From: Poriferisodalis sp965208925
Lineage (GTDB): Bacteria; Actinomycetota; Acidimicrobiia; Acidimicrobiales; Poriferisodalaceae
Direction: 5' to 3'
Assembly: GCF_965208925.1 (NCBI RefSeq)
Contig: NZ_OZ242364.1
Location: 372,001 to 436,000 of the forward strand
DNA length: 64,000 nt
Shown here: positions 1-9,675 of the stretch, in pieces
How the letters are laid out: every line of letters begins with the position of its first letter
Numbering within the stretch: the stretch's first letter is position 1
The notes under the pieces: generated by a model
What the model saw: the letters and a program-made list of their open reading frames with translations, nothing else
Told to the model about the DNA's origin: nothing
The model's database searches: none
Program-made: the position numbers and the translations under genes

Positions 1-1840
1 CCGCGGGAGCTTGCCAGTCGAGCCGCGGCGACTCCGGTTCGGACATGCCCAAGAGCCTCTCAACCAGCGCCTGCTGGTCGGCCGCAGCCTGGCGCGCCGA
101 CTCGAGCGCCTGGCGACCGTCCGCCACCCTTGCGGTCTGCACCTCGACAGCAGCATCGAATGCCGCCACCAACTCCGCCCGCTGCGCAGCGAATGACTCG
201 GCGTCGTTCCCGAGCAGTTCCGCGCCCGCCGCAGCGAGTGCAGCGACGTCGGTCTGCGTTCGGGCGGACGCACACAACGTGACGGCAGCCGATGCCCAAT
301 CGTCGCTGCGGCCGATCCATTCCCGCTGAGCTGCCGCCAAGGCGTCCAGCCGCTGCGAGTGCGCGTCGGAAGCGCGCTGCTTCGCGTTCGCCACATCGTC
401 AAGCGCATCGGTCGCGCGTGCGTACTGCGCCTCGGACTGGTCGCATCCCGAGCGCGCCTCGGCCACCCGGTCGATGTCGCCGCGCCGCTGCAGCGCCCCC
501 GCCGCAGACGCGTCAAGGCGACGCTTGGCGGAGCTGGCGTCGAACGTCTCCGGGACGGGAACCTCAAGGCCCTCAAGCCGGACGCGGTCACAGTCCACCG
601 CCGTCGGCGGGCGTTGCCCGACACCGCACCGCGTCGCGAGCTGATCGGCTTGCGACAGCGCGGAGTTCAGCTCGACGATGTCGTCCTCGCTGCGGCCGGC
701 AGCGGCGACAAGGTGCTCGCAGGAATCGCGCACTTGCTCCTGCGCGTTCGCGAGGCTGCGTGTCGATTCCTCATGCTGGCGGTTGAGGCTGTGGACAAGA
801 TCGCGCACGCCGTCAAGCTGGCGCCCTTCCTGGTACGCACGCGACTCCTCGATTGCCGAGACCTCGCTGCGCAACCGCTCGACGCTGCGCTGCTGAGCCG
901 CGATCGTCCCATCCAGCCGCTCTGCTTCCTCTTCGGCAGCAGTGACCGCGTTGCGCGCTGCGACCTCGGAGCGACGGTTGCGTTGGGACTCAGCGAGCAG
1001 GCGACGGCCCTGTTCGGTTCGCTGCCGCAGGTCGCCCGTGCAGTAGGCGCGGTATCGATCAAGCAACCCCTCGACGGCGGTGATGGTCCTCCCGAGCTCG
1101 GCGACGTTGCGCCGGTGATCTTCGAGATCATCGAGCGGGGCGGCTGCATCGGTGAGCGCTTGCTCGGAGAGCTGCGGCAACGCGTCGGCGAGATCAAGCG
1201 GCAGGTCGACATCGATCCGGTCGCCGACGCGCGGGTTGCGGACCTTGTCGATGAGCCGGATGTGCTGGTCCAAGTTCGCGCCGCCGAACAGGCGCTGCTC
1301 GATATGGCTTTTGTAGTCGCGCCGGTCACGCCGAGCGAACACAGGGTCGCCGCCGAGCCTGTCGCGCAGCGCGTCTGCCGACAGCGGCACTCCCCCGTCG
1401 ACCAAGTCGAAGTCGATGCCAGGCCGCTTCGATGTCGCGAACCACCAGGTCGTGACGTTGTCGGCCTGCCGGTTCGCCTTGATGCCGCATCCACAGACGA
1501 AGTACTCGTTCCCCAGCCGGAACTCAATCCACAGGTAGCCCACCGGCTGGGCGTCGTCGCGGCCGTCGAGCATCCAGGACCGCAACAAGCCGCTCTGCTC
1601 GCGGGCAGCGTCGATATTGCGCTGGCTGGCCGTGAGCAGGAACGGGAGCAGCATGTTCATCGCAGTCGACTTGCCCGAACCGTTGACGCCGCGCAGCAGC
1701 AGCCGCCCGCCCCGAAACTCCAGCACCTCGTCGCCGTACTGGTAGATGTTGATGATCCCTGCGCGCTCGAGCCGCCAGCGCGCCAGAGGAGCGTCAGAGG
1801 GAATGCCCACGGCACAGAACGTAGCGACAGCCTGTGACAT
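1..1840 (-). CDS. JetC-like SMC ATPase (Wadjet type II / TIGR02680 family), N-terminal part, cut by window edge
   Basis: The first 613 codons are in the window; the C-terminus lies beyond base 1. ATG at 1840 opens a frame with RWRLERAGI near residues 21-29, a Walker A GVNGSGKST at 51-59, and GYLWIEFR near residue 110. This is the N-terminal layout of the TIGR02680 family (usually over 1,400 residues), the SMC-like JetC subunit of Wadjet type II anti-plasmid systems. From about residue 270 the sequence becomes Glu/Gln/Arg/Ala-rich with heptad-like spacing, as expected for the SMC coiled coil. JetC normally follows jetA and jetB in the same operon, but here a PIG-L deacetylase and a Fic gene lie upstream. 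jetD, if present, would be beyond the left edge. Family assignment rests on the N-terminal motif set; function in defence is inferred. Confidence 0.78.
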   Translation of the reverse strand, partial: MSQAVATFCAVGIPSDAPLARWRLERAGIINIYQYGDEVLEFRGGRLLLRGVNGSGKSTAMNMLLPFLLTASQRNIDAAREQSGLLRSWMLDGRDDAQPVGYLWIEFRLGNEYFVCGCGIKANRQADNVTTWWFATSKRPGIDFDLVDGGVPLSADALRDRLGGDPVFARRDRRDYKSHIEQRLFGGANLDQHIRLIDKVRNPRVGDRIDVDLPLDLADALPQLSEQALTDAAAPLDDLEDHRRNVAELGRTITAVEGLLDRYRAYCTGDLRQRTEQGRRLLAESQRNRRSEVAARNAVTAAEEEAERLDGTIAAQQRSVERLRSEVSAIEESRAYQEGRQLDGVRDLVHSLNRQHEESTRSLANAQEQVRDSCEHLVAAAGRSEDDIVELNSALSQADQLATRCGVGQRPPTAVDCDRVRLEGLEVPVPETFDASSAKRRLDASAAGALQRRGDIDRVAEARSGCDQSEAQYARATDALDDVANAKQRASDAHSQRLDALAAAQREWIGRSDDWASAAVTLCASARTQTDVAALAAAGAELLGNDAESFAAQRAELVAAFDAAVEVQTARVADGRQALESARQAAADQQALVERLLGMSEPESPRLDWQAPA

Positions 1841-1939
1841 GAACCGACGTCACGGTTCGGATGCGTGAGCTGAACCGTCAGCGAGTGGTGACGCCACGCA
1901 ACACTGAGCGACAAGTTCTGCGTGTTGCGGCTCTCGTCG

Positions 1940-2674
1940 TCAGCCGGCGGGAACGACTCGGTAGGCCTCGGCGAGTCGGCCTTCCGGCAGGCCACCGGCC
2001 TCGGCCGTGCCGCTGCACCACTCGCGAACTCGATCGTCGAGCCCGTCGAATTGGGAAACCTGGCTGTGGTGCTCGCGCAGCGCTGCGACCTTCTGCTCGA
2101 AGGTGTCAGTGATGTCTATGTAGCGATTCGGCTCCGTGCCGGTCAGCCAGATCTCGCTGACCTCGTGAGGCTCGTGACCCTCGTCGAGCAGCTCGGGAAA
2201 CGCACGCGGATTGCGGGAATCGGGGTACACGGCGGCCAGCGCCGCTGTGGCAGTGGCCAAGTGGTCGGGGTGGGAGATGTAGATGTGATCCCAGTTGGGG
2301 ATCGTCGTCTGGCACAGCACCACGTCGGGGCGTGAGATACGAATCACGCGTGCGATGTCGCGGCGCAAGCTCAGGTCGGCGACGACCATGCCATCGGGAT
2401 GACCGAGCCAATGCAGTTCGGTCACGCCCACGCGCCTAGCAGCGGCCGTCTGCTCTGCTTGGCGCATCGCAGCCAGCTCGGCAGGCGTGTGCTCAAGATC
2501 GTCGCCGCCCGCCTCGCCACTGGTCGTCAGGCAGTACGCCACGTGGCACCCGGCACCGGTGAGCGCCGCCACGGTGCCGGCCATGCCGAAGTCAATGTCA
2601 TCGGGATGCGCGACCACGATGAGCGCCCGCGTCGGCGCCTCGATCTCGCCCTGGTCGGTGAGGATCACACTCAC
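1940..2674 (-). CDS. PIG-L / LmbE-family zinc deacetylase
   Basis: About 244 aa from the GTG at 2674, chosen because it begins 12 bp after the stop of the upstream Fic gene; an ATG at 2740 would overlap that gene. The zinc-site motif AHPDD is at residues 22-26 and the second metal-ligand motif HPDH at 135-138, both typical of PIG-L deacetylases, which remove N-acetyl groups from GlcNAc-type substrates. The family includes MshB and Mca of mycothiol metabolism. The sequence around the motif (DDIDFGMAGT) is not clearly MshB-like, so the substrate is open. A mycothiol ligase-type gene is present elsewhere in the window, so a thiol-related role is possible but not shown. Confidence 0.82.
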   Translation of the reverse strand: MSVILTDQGEIEAPTRALIVVAHPDDIDFGMAGTVAALTGAGCHVAYCLTTSGEAGGDDLEHTPAELAAMRQAEQTAAARRVGVTELHWLGHPDGMVVADLSLRRDIARVIRISRPDVVLCQTTIPNWDHIYISHPDHLATATAALAAVYPDSRNPRAFPELLDEGHEPHEVSEIWLTGTEPNRYIDITDTFEQKVAALREHHSQVSQFDGLDDRVREWCSGTAEAGGLPEGRLAEAYRVVPAG

Positions 2675-2685
2675 AGCCGCATCGC

Positions 2686-4176
2686 CTACTCGCCTCGCCG
2701 CCACTGGTCGAGGCCGCGAAGCAGCGACTCTTCGAGCCACTGATCGAAGCGCTGCTCAACCGAAGCCGTGGCCTCCTTGTAGTTGAACTGGAAGAGCTCC
2801 CCGCAAGTGGGTTCCAGTTCGATGATCTGATGCTCGATGTCGTCGCCCTTCTGTCTGCGGTAGAGGCACATCGAGGCGCCGACCAGACCCCGAAACTCGC
2901 GATTCAAGCCATGCAACGAGAACAGGATTTCGGATCGGCCGCTTTCGGTCATCAATACAAGCCGGACCCACGAATGGAATTCGCGAAAGTTGGTCCAGTA
3001 GTCGAGGGATTCGTGCCGTGCCGTCTCGACAATCTGGTAGCGGTGCCAAGAACGACGATCGGCGTCCTCATCGACGCCGAAATCCACGAATACACGGCGT
3101 GTTTGGTCATCGGCCCCGATCGCGTGGGAGATGTCGTCTCGAAGTGCACGGAACCTTGCCAGCGCCATCTGGGCCAGCGTGGTCGCTGTCTCCTTGGCCT
3201 GCTCCATGTCGACGCGCGTCTGCACGCGTCGCTCACGGAACTGCTCGCCGATAGCAGCAATGAGCTGGTCGGTCCGTTCTGCCGCCTGCCGCACTTGCTC
3301 GCCGATACCGATGGCCTTGCGGAACCAAATTCGCTGAACGGCAGCAAACTGCGAAGCCAACGGCCGCAGATCGCCGGCGTCAGCGGCCTTGAGGTTGTCG
3401 ATGTACTTGGCTCGATCGGAACTCGCGATAACGAGCGGGAACCAACCCTCACGGATCAGCACAAGCGACGCGAGGGCACGGGCAACACGGCCATTGCCGT
3501 CCTGGAATGGATGGATCTGCGCGAATCGATGGTGCAGCCACGCGGCCTCAAGCTCCGCAGCGACGCCGTCTTCGACGTGGGCACGATGCATCGCGACCAG
3601 CCGATCCATCTCAGAGGCGACCTGTTCGGGCGGGCAGTACTCGAAGATCCTGCCATCAGGCTGCGTCGGATTGTTTGGTTGCCGCTTGTACTCGCCATGC
3701 GTCAACGGCACTTCGACGGACCGGCCGAATTGGTCGATACCGGAGGCCGTGGCTTGCTTGCGTGTCATCAAGGCATGGAGTTCCTTGATGTAGGACGTTG
3801 ACAGGCTCCGTTGTTGACCGACAAAGTCGAAGAGAAAGTCAACTGCTTGCGCCTGATCAGCGATGATTCCCGCGACTAACAGCGGCGACTTGTCAGTCGA
3901 GTCGTGAGGGATCAGCGATGCGTCGATGCCTTGCTCGATCAGCAGTTGGGTGATGCCTGCGTCGAAGGTGTATACGCGCTCAATTAGACCGGTTTCGATG
4001 GCCCATTCGCGCTTGAGACGCTCGTTGAAGTCGTCGATCTGATCGGCCGGCAGCTCGCTCTTGACGTCATCCCAGACGCCCGAGAGTGAGATCAGCTCGG
4101 CCCGGTCAAGCTCGTGGTCGAAGCCCGACAGCTCGGCTATGGGCGACCAGTGGTGTGCTATCTCGGCCTCTGCCAT
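2686..4176 (-). CDS. Fic family protein (probable AMP-transferase)
   Basis: 496 aa from ATG 4176. The complete Fic active-site loop HPFQDGNGR is at 222-230, followed by V-A-R, with the catalytic His, the acidic residue and the phosphate-binding GNGR all present. Fic enzymes transfer AMP (or other phosphate-linked groups) to hydroxyls of target proteins. Near residues 62-66 there is a TxxxE sequence resembling the inhibitory (S/T)xxxE(G/N) motif, but the last position is Arg, so autoinhibition is uncertain. The region after about 300 contains a predicted helical stretch with many Arg/Glu/Gln residues. It lies between the NfuA-like gene and the PIG-L gene on the same strand with short gaps, so the three could be co-transcribed. 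The open frame extends far upstream of 4176 but loses coding character there. Confidence 0.88.
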   Translation of the reverse strand: MAEAEIAHHWSPIAELSGFDHELDRAELISLSGVWDDVKSELPADQIDDFNERLKREWAIETGLIERVYTFDAGITQLLIEQGIDASLIPHDSTDKSPLLVAGIIADQAQAVDFLFDFVGQQRSLSTSYIKELHALMTRKQATASGIDQFGRSVEVPLTHGEYKRQPNNPTQPDGRIFEYCPPEQVASEMDRLVAMHRAHVEDGVAAELEAAWLHHRFAQIHPFQDGNGRVARALASLVLIREGWFPLVIASSDRAKYIDNLKAADAGDLRPLASQFAAVQRIWFRKAIGIGEQVRQAAERTDQLIAAIGEQFRERRVQTRVDMEQAKETATTLAQMALARFRALRDDISHAIGADDQTRRVFVDFGVDEDADRRSWHRYQIVETARHESLDYWTNFREFHSWVRLVLMTESGRSEILFSLHGLNREFRGLVGASMCLYRRQKGDDIEHQIIELEPTCGELFQFNYKEATASVEQRFDQWLEESLLRGLDQWRRGE

Positions 4177-4196
4177 CGCAGCAGTGCTACCGCAGC

Positions 4197-4862
4197 CTAG
4201 GTGAAGTAGGGGTTCTCGCCCGAGGCGTGGTCGGTGAGATCGACGACACGCTCGACCTGGGGGATCAGCTCTCGCAGCGTGCGTTCGATGCCAGCGGTGA
4301 CGGTGGCGTTTGCCATGCCGCAGCCCTGGCAGCCGCCGCCCAGCTTGACTACCACCGTGTCGCCCTCCACCGACACCAGCTCGGCGAACCCGCCATGCGC
4401 GGCAATCGAGGGGTTGATCCGCTTGGTGAGCACCTCGCGGACGTTGTCTTCCACCGTCCCGTCGAGGTCGAGCTGTGCATTGGGCCCGAGGTCGGGACGG
4501 TTCGGGTTGCGCAGCACCAAGCCCGGTTGGTTCGGGTTGGACGGCAAGTCCAACGAAGCGCCATCGAGCTTCGACACGTCGCGATCGGGAATCAGCACCG
4601 TCAGGCCGCCCCCGACTGCAAACGGCACGTCGGAAGCGTCGGCTTCGGCCAGCAGCTCGAAGGCGAGGTCGTAGGTGTAGTCGACGCCTTGGGCGCCGGT
4701 CACCTCGATGCGAAGCGCCAGCTGATCGCCGTCGACTTCGCTGTTGCGCAGTTCGACCACCTTGTCGAGTGCGGCCGGCGTGACGTCGAAGGTTTCGCGC
4801 CGCGTCTCCATCATCGATTCGCGCACTGCATCGGCGGGAGCCATCGGGTCGCTCAGGGCCAT
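4197..4862 (-). CDS. NfuA-like Fe-S cluster carrier (A-type-like domain plus NifU C-terminal domain)
   Basis: 221 aa. Residues about 25-110 resemble a degenerate A-type (HesB/IscA) fold without the usual cysteines, and residues about 135-215 form a NifU-type domain with the cluster-binding CxxC as GGGCQGCGMA (C178, C181). This two-domain order is that of NfuA, which accepts a [4Fe-4S] cluster and passes it to apoproteins, particularly under oxidative stress. It ends 20 bp before the Fic gene start on the same strand and is divergent from the quinone-oxidoreductase-like gene at 4985. Confidence 0.85.
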   Translation of the reverse strand: MALSDPMAPADAVRESMMETRRETFDVTPAALDKVVELRNSEVDGDQLALRIEVTGAQGVDYTYDLAFELLAEADASDVPFAVGGGLTVLIPDRDVSKLDGASLDLPSNPNQPGLVLRNPNRPDLGPNAQLDLDGTVEDNVREVLTKRINPSIAAHGGFAELVSVEGDTVVVKLGGGCQGCGMANATVTAGIERTLRELIPQVERVVDLTDHASGENPYFT

Positions 4863-4984
4863 ATCGGCAGCCTACTGACGACGCCCTGCGGGTCCGTGGG
4901 CAGCCTTCGGCATCCTGGCGGTAGTGTCCCGCGCGCTCGCTGGGCCTCCCAGACCGAGGGCAACCCGCAACAAAGGGGATCTTC

Positions 4985-5983
4985 ATGGCCTTCCGCGCAT
5001 TGATGCTGCACGAACAGGACTGTCCAGATGGGTCGAGGGCCGTCTCGGCCGAGCTGGCCGACATCGACGAGAGCCAGCTGCCGGACGGCAATGTCACCGT
5101 GGCCGTGGAGTACAGCACGCTGAACTACAAGGACGGGATGATCCTGGGCGGGATCGGGCGCCTCGTCCGCTCCTACCCGCACGTGGGAGGCATCGACTTC
5201 GCGGGCGTCGTCGAGTCATCCGACGACAGCCGCTTCGCTCCGGGAGATCGGGTCGTGCTGACCGGCTGGCGAGTCGGCGAGACCCACTGGGGCGGCTACG
5301 CGGAGCGGGCACGCGTGAGCGGCGACTGGCTGGTGCGGCTGCCCGACGGGCTGTCGACGTTCGACGCAATGACGATCGGCACGGCCGGGTTCACCTCGAT
5401 GCTGGCCGCCCAGGCGCTGGAGGATCACGGCCTCGGGTCGGGCCCGGTGCTGGTGACCGGTGCCGCAGGCGGGGTGGGCAGCGTGGCGGTGCACCTGCTG
5501 TCGGCGGCCGGCCATGAGGTCGCGGCCTCGACTGGCAGACCGCAGACCGCTGACTACCTGCGCAACCTCGGCGCCGCTGAGATCATCGACCGGGCGGAGT
5601 TGTCCGACCCGCCGCAGCGGCCGCTCGGCAGCGAGCGATTCGGCGGCTGCGTGGATGCCGTGGGCGGGACCACGCTGTCGAACGTGTTGACCCAGATGTC
5701 GTACGGGTCGAGCGTGGCGGCGTGCGGCCTCGCTGGGGGCAACGGCCTCGACACCACTGTCATCCCGTTCCTGCTGCGCGGCGTGAACCTGCTCGGCATC
5801 GACTCGGTGATGTGCCCCTACGAGCCGCGCGCTGCGGCATGGCAACGACTGGACGAACTGGTGGATCGGGATCTGCTGGCGTCGATGGCGACAACGGTAG
5901 GTCTCGGCGATCTGCCCGCGCTAGGGCCGAAGATCCTGGCGGGCGAAGTGCAAGGGCGCACTGTGGTCGATGTGCGCGCCTGA
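4985..5983 (+). CDS. AcuI/YhdH-type medium-chain reductase (acrylyl-CoA reductase-like)
   Basis: 332 aa starting at ATG 4985 behind an aaagggg Shine-Dalgarno. NADPH-binding GAAGGVGS at about 159-166 and the early STLNYKDGMI segment are typical of the YhdH/AcuI branch of zinc-less medium-chain dehydrogenases, which reduce acrylyl-CoA to propionyl-CoA. The length matches the family (about 325-335). Propionyl-CoA handling would fit with the B12-dependent mutase nearby, but the substrate is inferred from family only. Confidence 0.83.
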   Translation: MAFRALMLHEQDCPDGSRAVSAELADIDESQLPDGNVTVAVEYSTLNYKDGMILGGIGRLVRSYPHVGGIDFAGVVESSDDSRFAPGDRVVLTGWRVGETHWGGYAERARVSGDWLVRLPDGLSTFDAMTIGTAGFTSMLAAQALEDHGLGSGPVLVTGAAGGVGSVAVHLLSAAGHEVAASTGRPQTADYLRNLGAAEIIDRAELSDPPQRPLGSERFGGCVDAVGGTTLSNVLTQMSYGSSVAACGLAGGNGLDTTVIPFLLRGVNLLGIDSVMCPYEPRAAAWQRLDELVDRDLLASMATTVGLGDLPALGPKILAGEVQGRTVVDVRA

Positions 5984-6011
5984 CGGCGCGTCGGTCGATG
6001 TGCGTGCCTGA

Positions 6012-6149
6012 CTACAGCACCGAGGTGATGGCGGCGAAGCCGGTCAGCAGCATTGCGGCAACCACGAGGACCGCTGTCCACCACAGAGCCGGGCTGCGCT
6101 GACGCAGAGGGCGCAGGTTTCCCGCTGCGTCGTACCGATGCTGCGCCAT
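6012..6149 (-). CDS. Small single-span membrane protein, 45 aa
   Basis: Short frame ATG 6149 to TAG 6012 preceded by gaggggac, a good Shine-Dalgarno at normal spacing. The first 20 residues are polar and basic (MAQHRYDAAGNLRPL); residues 21-43 form one hydrophobic span beginning with ALWWTAVLVVAAM. It lies in an otherwise unassigned gap between the AcuI-like gene and a DUF4333 lipoprotein. No family recognised. Supported by start context and the clean hydrophobic segment. Confidence 0.6.
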   Translation of the reverse strand: MAQHRYDAAGNLRPLRQRSPALWWTAVLVVAAMLLTGFAAITSVL

Positions 6150-6201
6150 GTCCCCTCCCGCCTGTCAGTTGTGGCCCATAGCGCCTGCCGACGACCGGGG
6201 C

Positions 6202-6717
6202 TCAGCCCTTCAGCCTCCACTCGATGGCGCCGATCTCGTTCTGGACCTCGACCTCAATGTCCTGTGTCGCCCCCGTATCGGAACGCTCGAGCTTGCACAG
6301 GAACGTATGGCCAACCGACACCACCAGATACTGGTCGTCGCCGCAGTCGGCTTGGACACCGAATCCCAGTGCAGTTGCCGCTTCGGCGCCCAGCGCCGTC
6401 TCGGTGGCATTCGTCTGCATCACCGCCTGGCGGGGTCGAATCTCGCGGCGCCCCTGTTCATCGATGATCGTCACCTGCGCCTCGTAGAACGCCCCCTCGA
6501 CGAGGCCGTCGCACAGGAACGTTGAACCCGGCCTGATGGGTGCGTCCTCCGGGCAGTCGATGTCCGCGATCTCGGCGGGCGCCACCACGCTCTGCAGGTA
6601 ATCCTGCACTTCTCGCTCCACCTGCGACTGGTCGGTTCCGCCTCCGCAGGCCGCGAGCACCGTCGCCGTCAGCAACGCTGCAACCGCGATTCGCGCCGGC
6701 CGGCGGATGCAACGCAC
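6202..6717 (-). CDS. DUF4333-type lipoprotein
   Basis: About 171 aa from GTG 6717. This start gives a textbook lipoprotein signal: basic RCIRRPAR, a hydrophobic stretch, then the lipobox VLAAC with lipidated Cys at 24. The frame is open further upstream (ATG 6804 or 6891) but those additions would bury the signal peptide. The mature part has two similar segments, each with a conserved Cys pair (IDCPEDAPI ... FLCDG and ADCGDD ... FLCKL), the DUF4333 pattern seen in actinobacterial secreted proteins. Role unknown; expected on the outer face of the cytoplasmic membrane. Confidence 0.75.
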   Translation of the reverse strand: MRCIRRPARIAVAALLTATVLAACGGGTDQSQVEREVQDYLQSVVAPAEIADIDCPEDAPIRPGSTFLCDGLVEGAFYEAQVTIIDEQGRREIRPRQAVMQTNATETALGAEAATALGFGVQADCGDDQYLVVSVGHTFLCKLERSDTGATQDIEVEVQNEIGAIEWRLKG

Positions 6718-6908
6718 ACCTGCCCACCGCTCTTGCGCACAGGTTGTCTCCGGCGCGAGCGGTCTGGTCAAGTTGCGGGCCTCCGGGTAGGAATGACGGG
6801 ACATTAGCCCAACACCACCGCATGACCCGGACTTCGCGCAGCCAGCAAAATCGCAGGTCATCCGTGTCCTCTGCACAGCCTCACGCCGCATGCGAACGCG
6901 GGAGACGA

Positions 6909-8552
<1,644 letters not shown>

Positions 8553-8585
8553 CCGTTGCCTCCTGAGATCCGAAGCCTCGTCACG

Positions 8586-8600
8586 CGTTCAACGTGAACG
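8586..8600. promoter_or_regulatory. 15-bp palindrome upstream of the acyl-CoA mutase gene
   Basis: CGTTCA-ACG-TGAACG, 34 bp upstream of the mutase start codon at 8552. Position and symmetry suit an operator for a TetR- or GntR-type repressor, but no regulator gene is adjacent. Confidence 0.3.
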
Positions 8601-8692
8601 TCGCCTGCGACGCTTGAAGTGTATGCAGGAGCCCGCGGGCCGTCCTCGACGCTGCGTCCAAGGATGAACTGTCTCGCTGCGATGCCTCTTGC

Positions 8693-8760
8693 CTTCCGCT
8701 CTTGTTCGCTGCGCTCACGGGCCGCTCGGGCCACGGCTTCGCCTGCCGGCTCAGCCTCTG
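8693..8760. repeat. Dispersed intergenic repeat, copy A
   Basis: About 68 bp nearly identical to 37879-37948 (a few substitutions and one inserted base). Both copies are intergenic, and both end with the same ctcagcctctg sequence. The unit includes cacgggccgctcgggcc. Neither copy encodes a supported protein. Identity of two non-coding segments 29 kb apart indicates a dispersed small repeat family, possibly REP-like. Confidence 0.75.
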
Positions 8761-8763
8761 GCC

Positions 8764-9606
8764 TCAGAGATTGAGCGGGTCGACCGGGCCGCGGCCGCTG
8801 CCGAGGCGGCGATCTGCTCCCGCCGACAGCGCTCGTGCCGTGAGCTCGTGGGCACGGTCAATAGCTGAGTCCAGATCTGTGCCCTTTGCCAGCTCGGCAC
8901 AGATGGCTGCCGAGAAGATGTCGCCCGAGCCCCGGACGTTGCGGGTCTCGATGCGCGGCGCCGACAACAGCCGAACACTGCCGCCCCGGACCACGACGTC
9001 GGTGACCGTTTCACCGGCTCGCAGCCGGCCGCCGGTCACAATCACAGCCTCCGGACCGGTGGCTGCGAGCTCATGGGCTGCGTCGATCCAGGCTTCGACC
9101 TCGTCGCCCAGGTCTCTGCCCACAAGTCGACCTGCCTCGAGGTGGTTGGGCGTCACCACTCGGGCGCTCGGCAACAAGCGCGTCGCAACAGATCGCTCGG
9201 CCTCGGCGCTGAGCATGGGTTCGCCGGCGCCGTCGACCAGCACCGGGTCCACCACCAACTGGGGGAGCCGGCGGGCTGCTATCGATGCCACCGCTGCGAC
9301 GGTCTCAGCCGTGAGCAGCAGGCCGGTCTTGGAAGCTGCAATGGGCATGTCGTCGAGCACAGCGTGAATCTGCGCCGCCACGAGCTCGGCATCCACGGGG
9401 CGTGCGGCCCGGAACTCCGCCGTGTTCTGCGCCGACACCAGTGTGAGCGCGAATGCCCCGTGCACGCCGGACGCCGCGAAGGCCCGAAGGTCCGCCGCGA
9501 GTCCGGCTCCGCCGGAGGAGTCGGCACCCGCAATGGTCAATGCCGCCGGCGACCAGGCGTGCTGCGCGGGTGTACGGGGGTTCTCGCTCGCGATCGGGCC
9601 GACCAT
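8764..9606 (-). CDS. thiD: Hydroxymethylpyrimidine / phosphomethylpyrimidine kinase
   Basis: 280 aa. Ribokinase-like fold with the ThiD signatures LTIAGADSSGGAG near residue 23, VVDPVLVDGAGE in the middle and the C-terminal anion-hole and catalytic Asp motif NVRGSGDIFSAA (usually GTGCT/GSGDT). It phosphorylates HMP and HMP-P in the pyrimidine branch of thiamine synthesis. Length is normal for the family (about 265-280). No other thiamine genes are adjacent and no TPP riboswitch was seen upstream of 9606. Confidence 0.9.
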   Translation of the reverse strand: MVGPIASENPRTPAQHAWSPAALTIAGADSSGGAGLAADLRAFAASGVHGAFALTLVSAQNTAEFRAARPVDAELVAAQIHAVLDDMPIAASKTGLLLTAETVAAVASIAARRLPQLVVDPVLVDGAGEPMLSAEAERSVATRLLPSARVVTPNHLEAGRLVGRDLGDEVEAWIDAAHELAATGPEAVIVTGGRLRAGETVTDVVVRGGSVRLLSAPRIETRNVRGSGDIFSAAICAELAKGTDLDSAIDRAHELTARALSAGADRRLGSGRGPVDPLNL

Positions 9607-9675
9607 GTCCTAAGTACAACAGTCAGGCGCGCAGTGCGGCTGTCACCCGCCCTTGGTGGTTAGCGTCGGCGAGCG

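Noticed and set aside
359..1837. 492-codon plus-strand open frame at the left edge
   Set aside because: It is antisense to the JetC-like gene, whose Walker A and coiled coil are clear; the plus frame has no domain and an Arg/Leu/Ala-biased composition typical of high-GC shadows.
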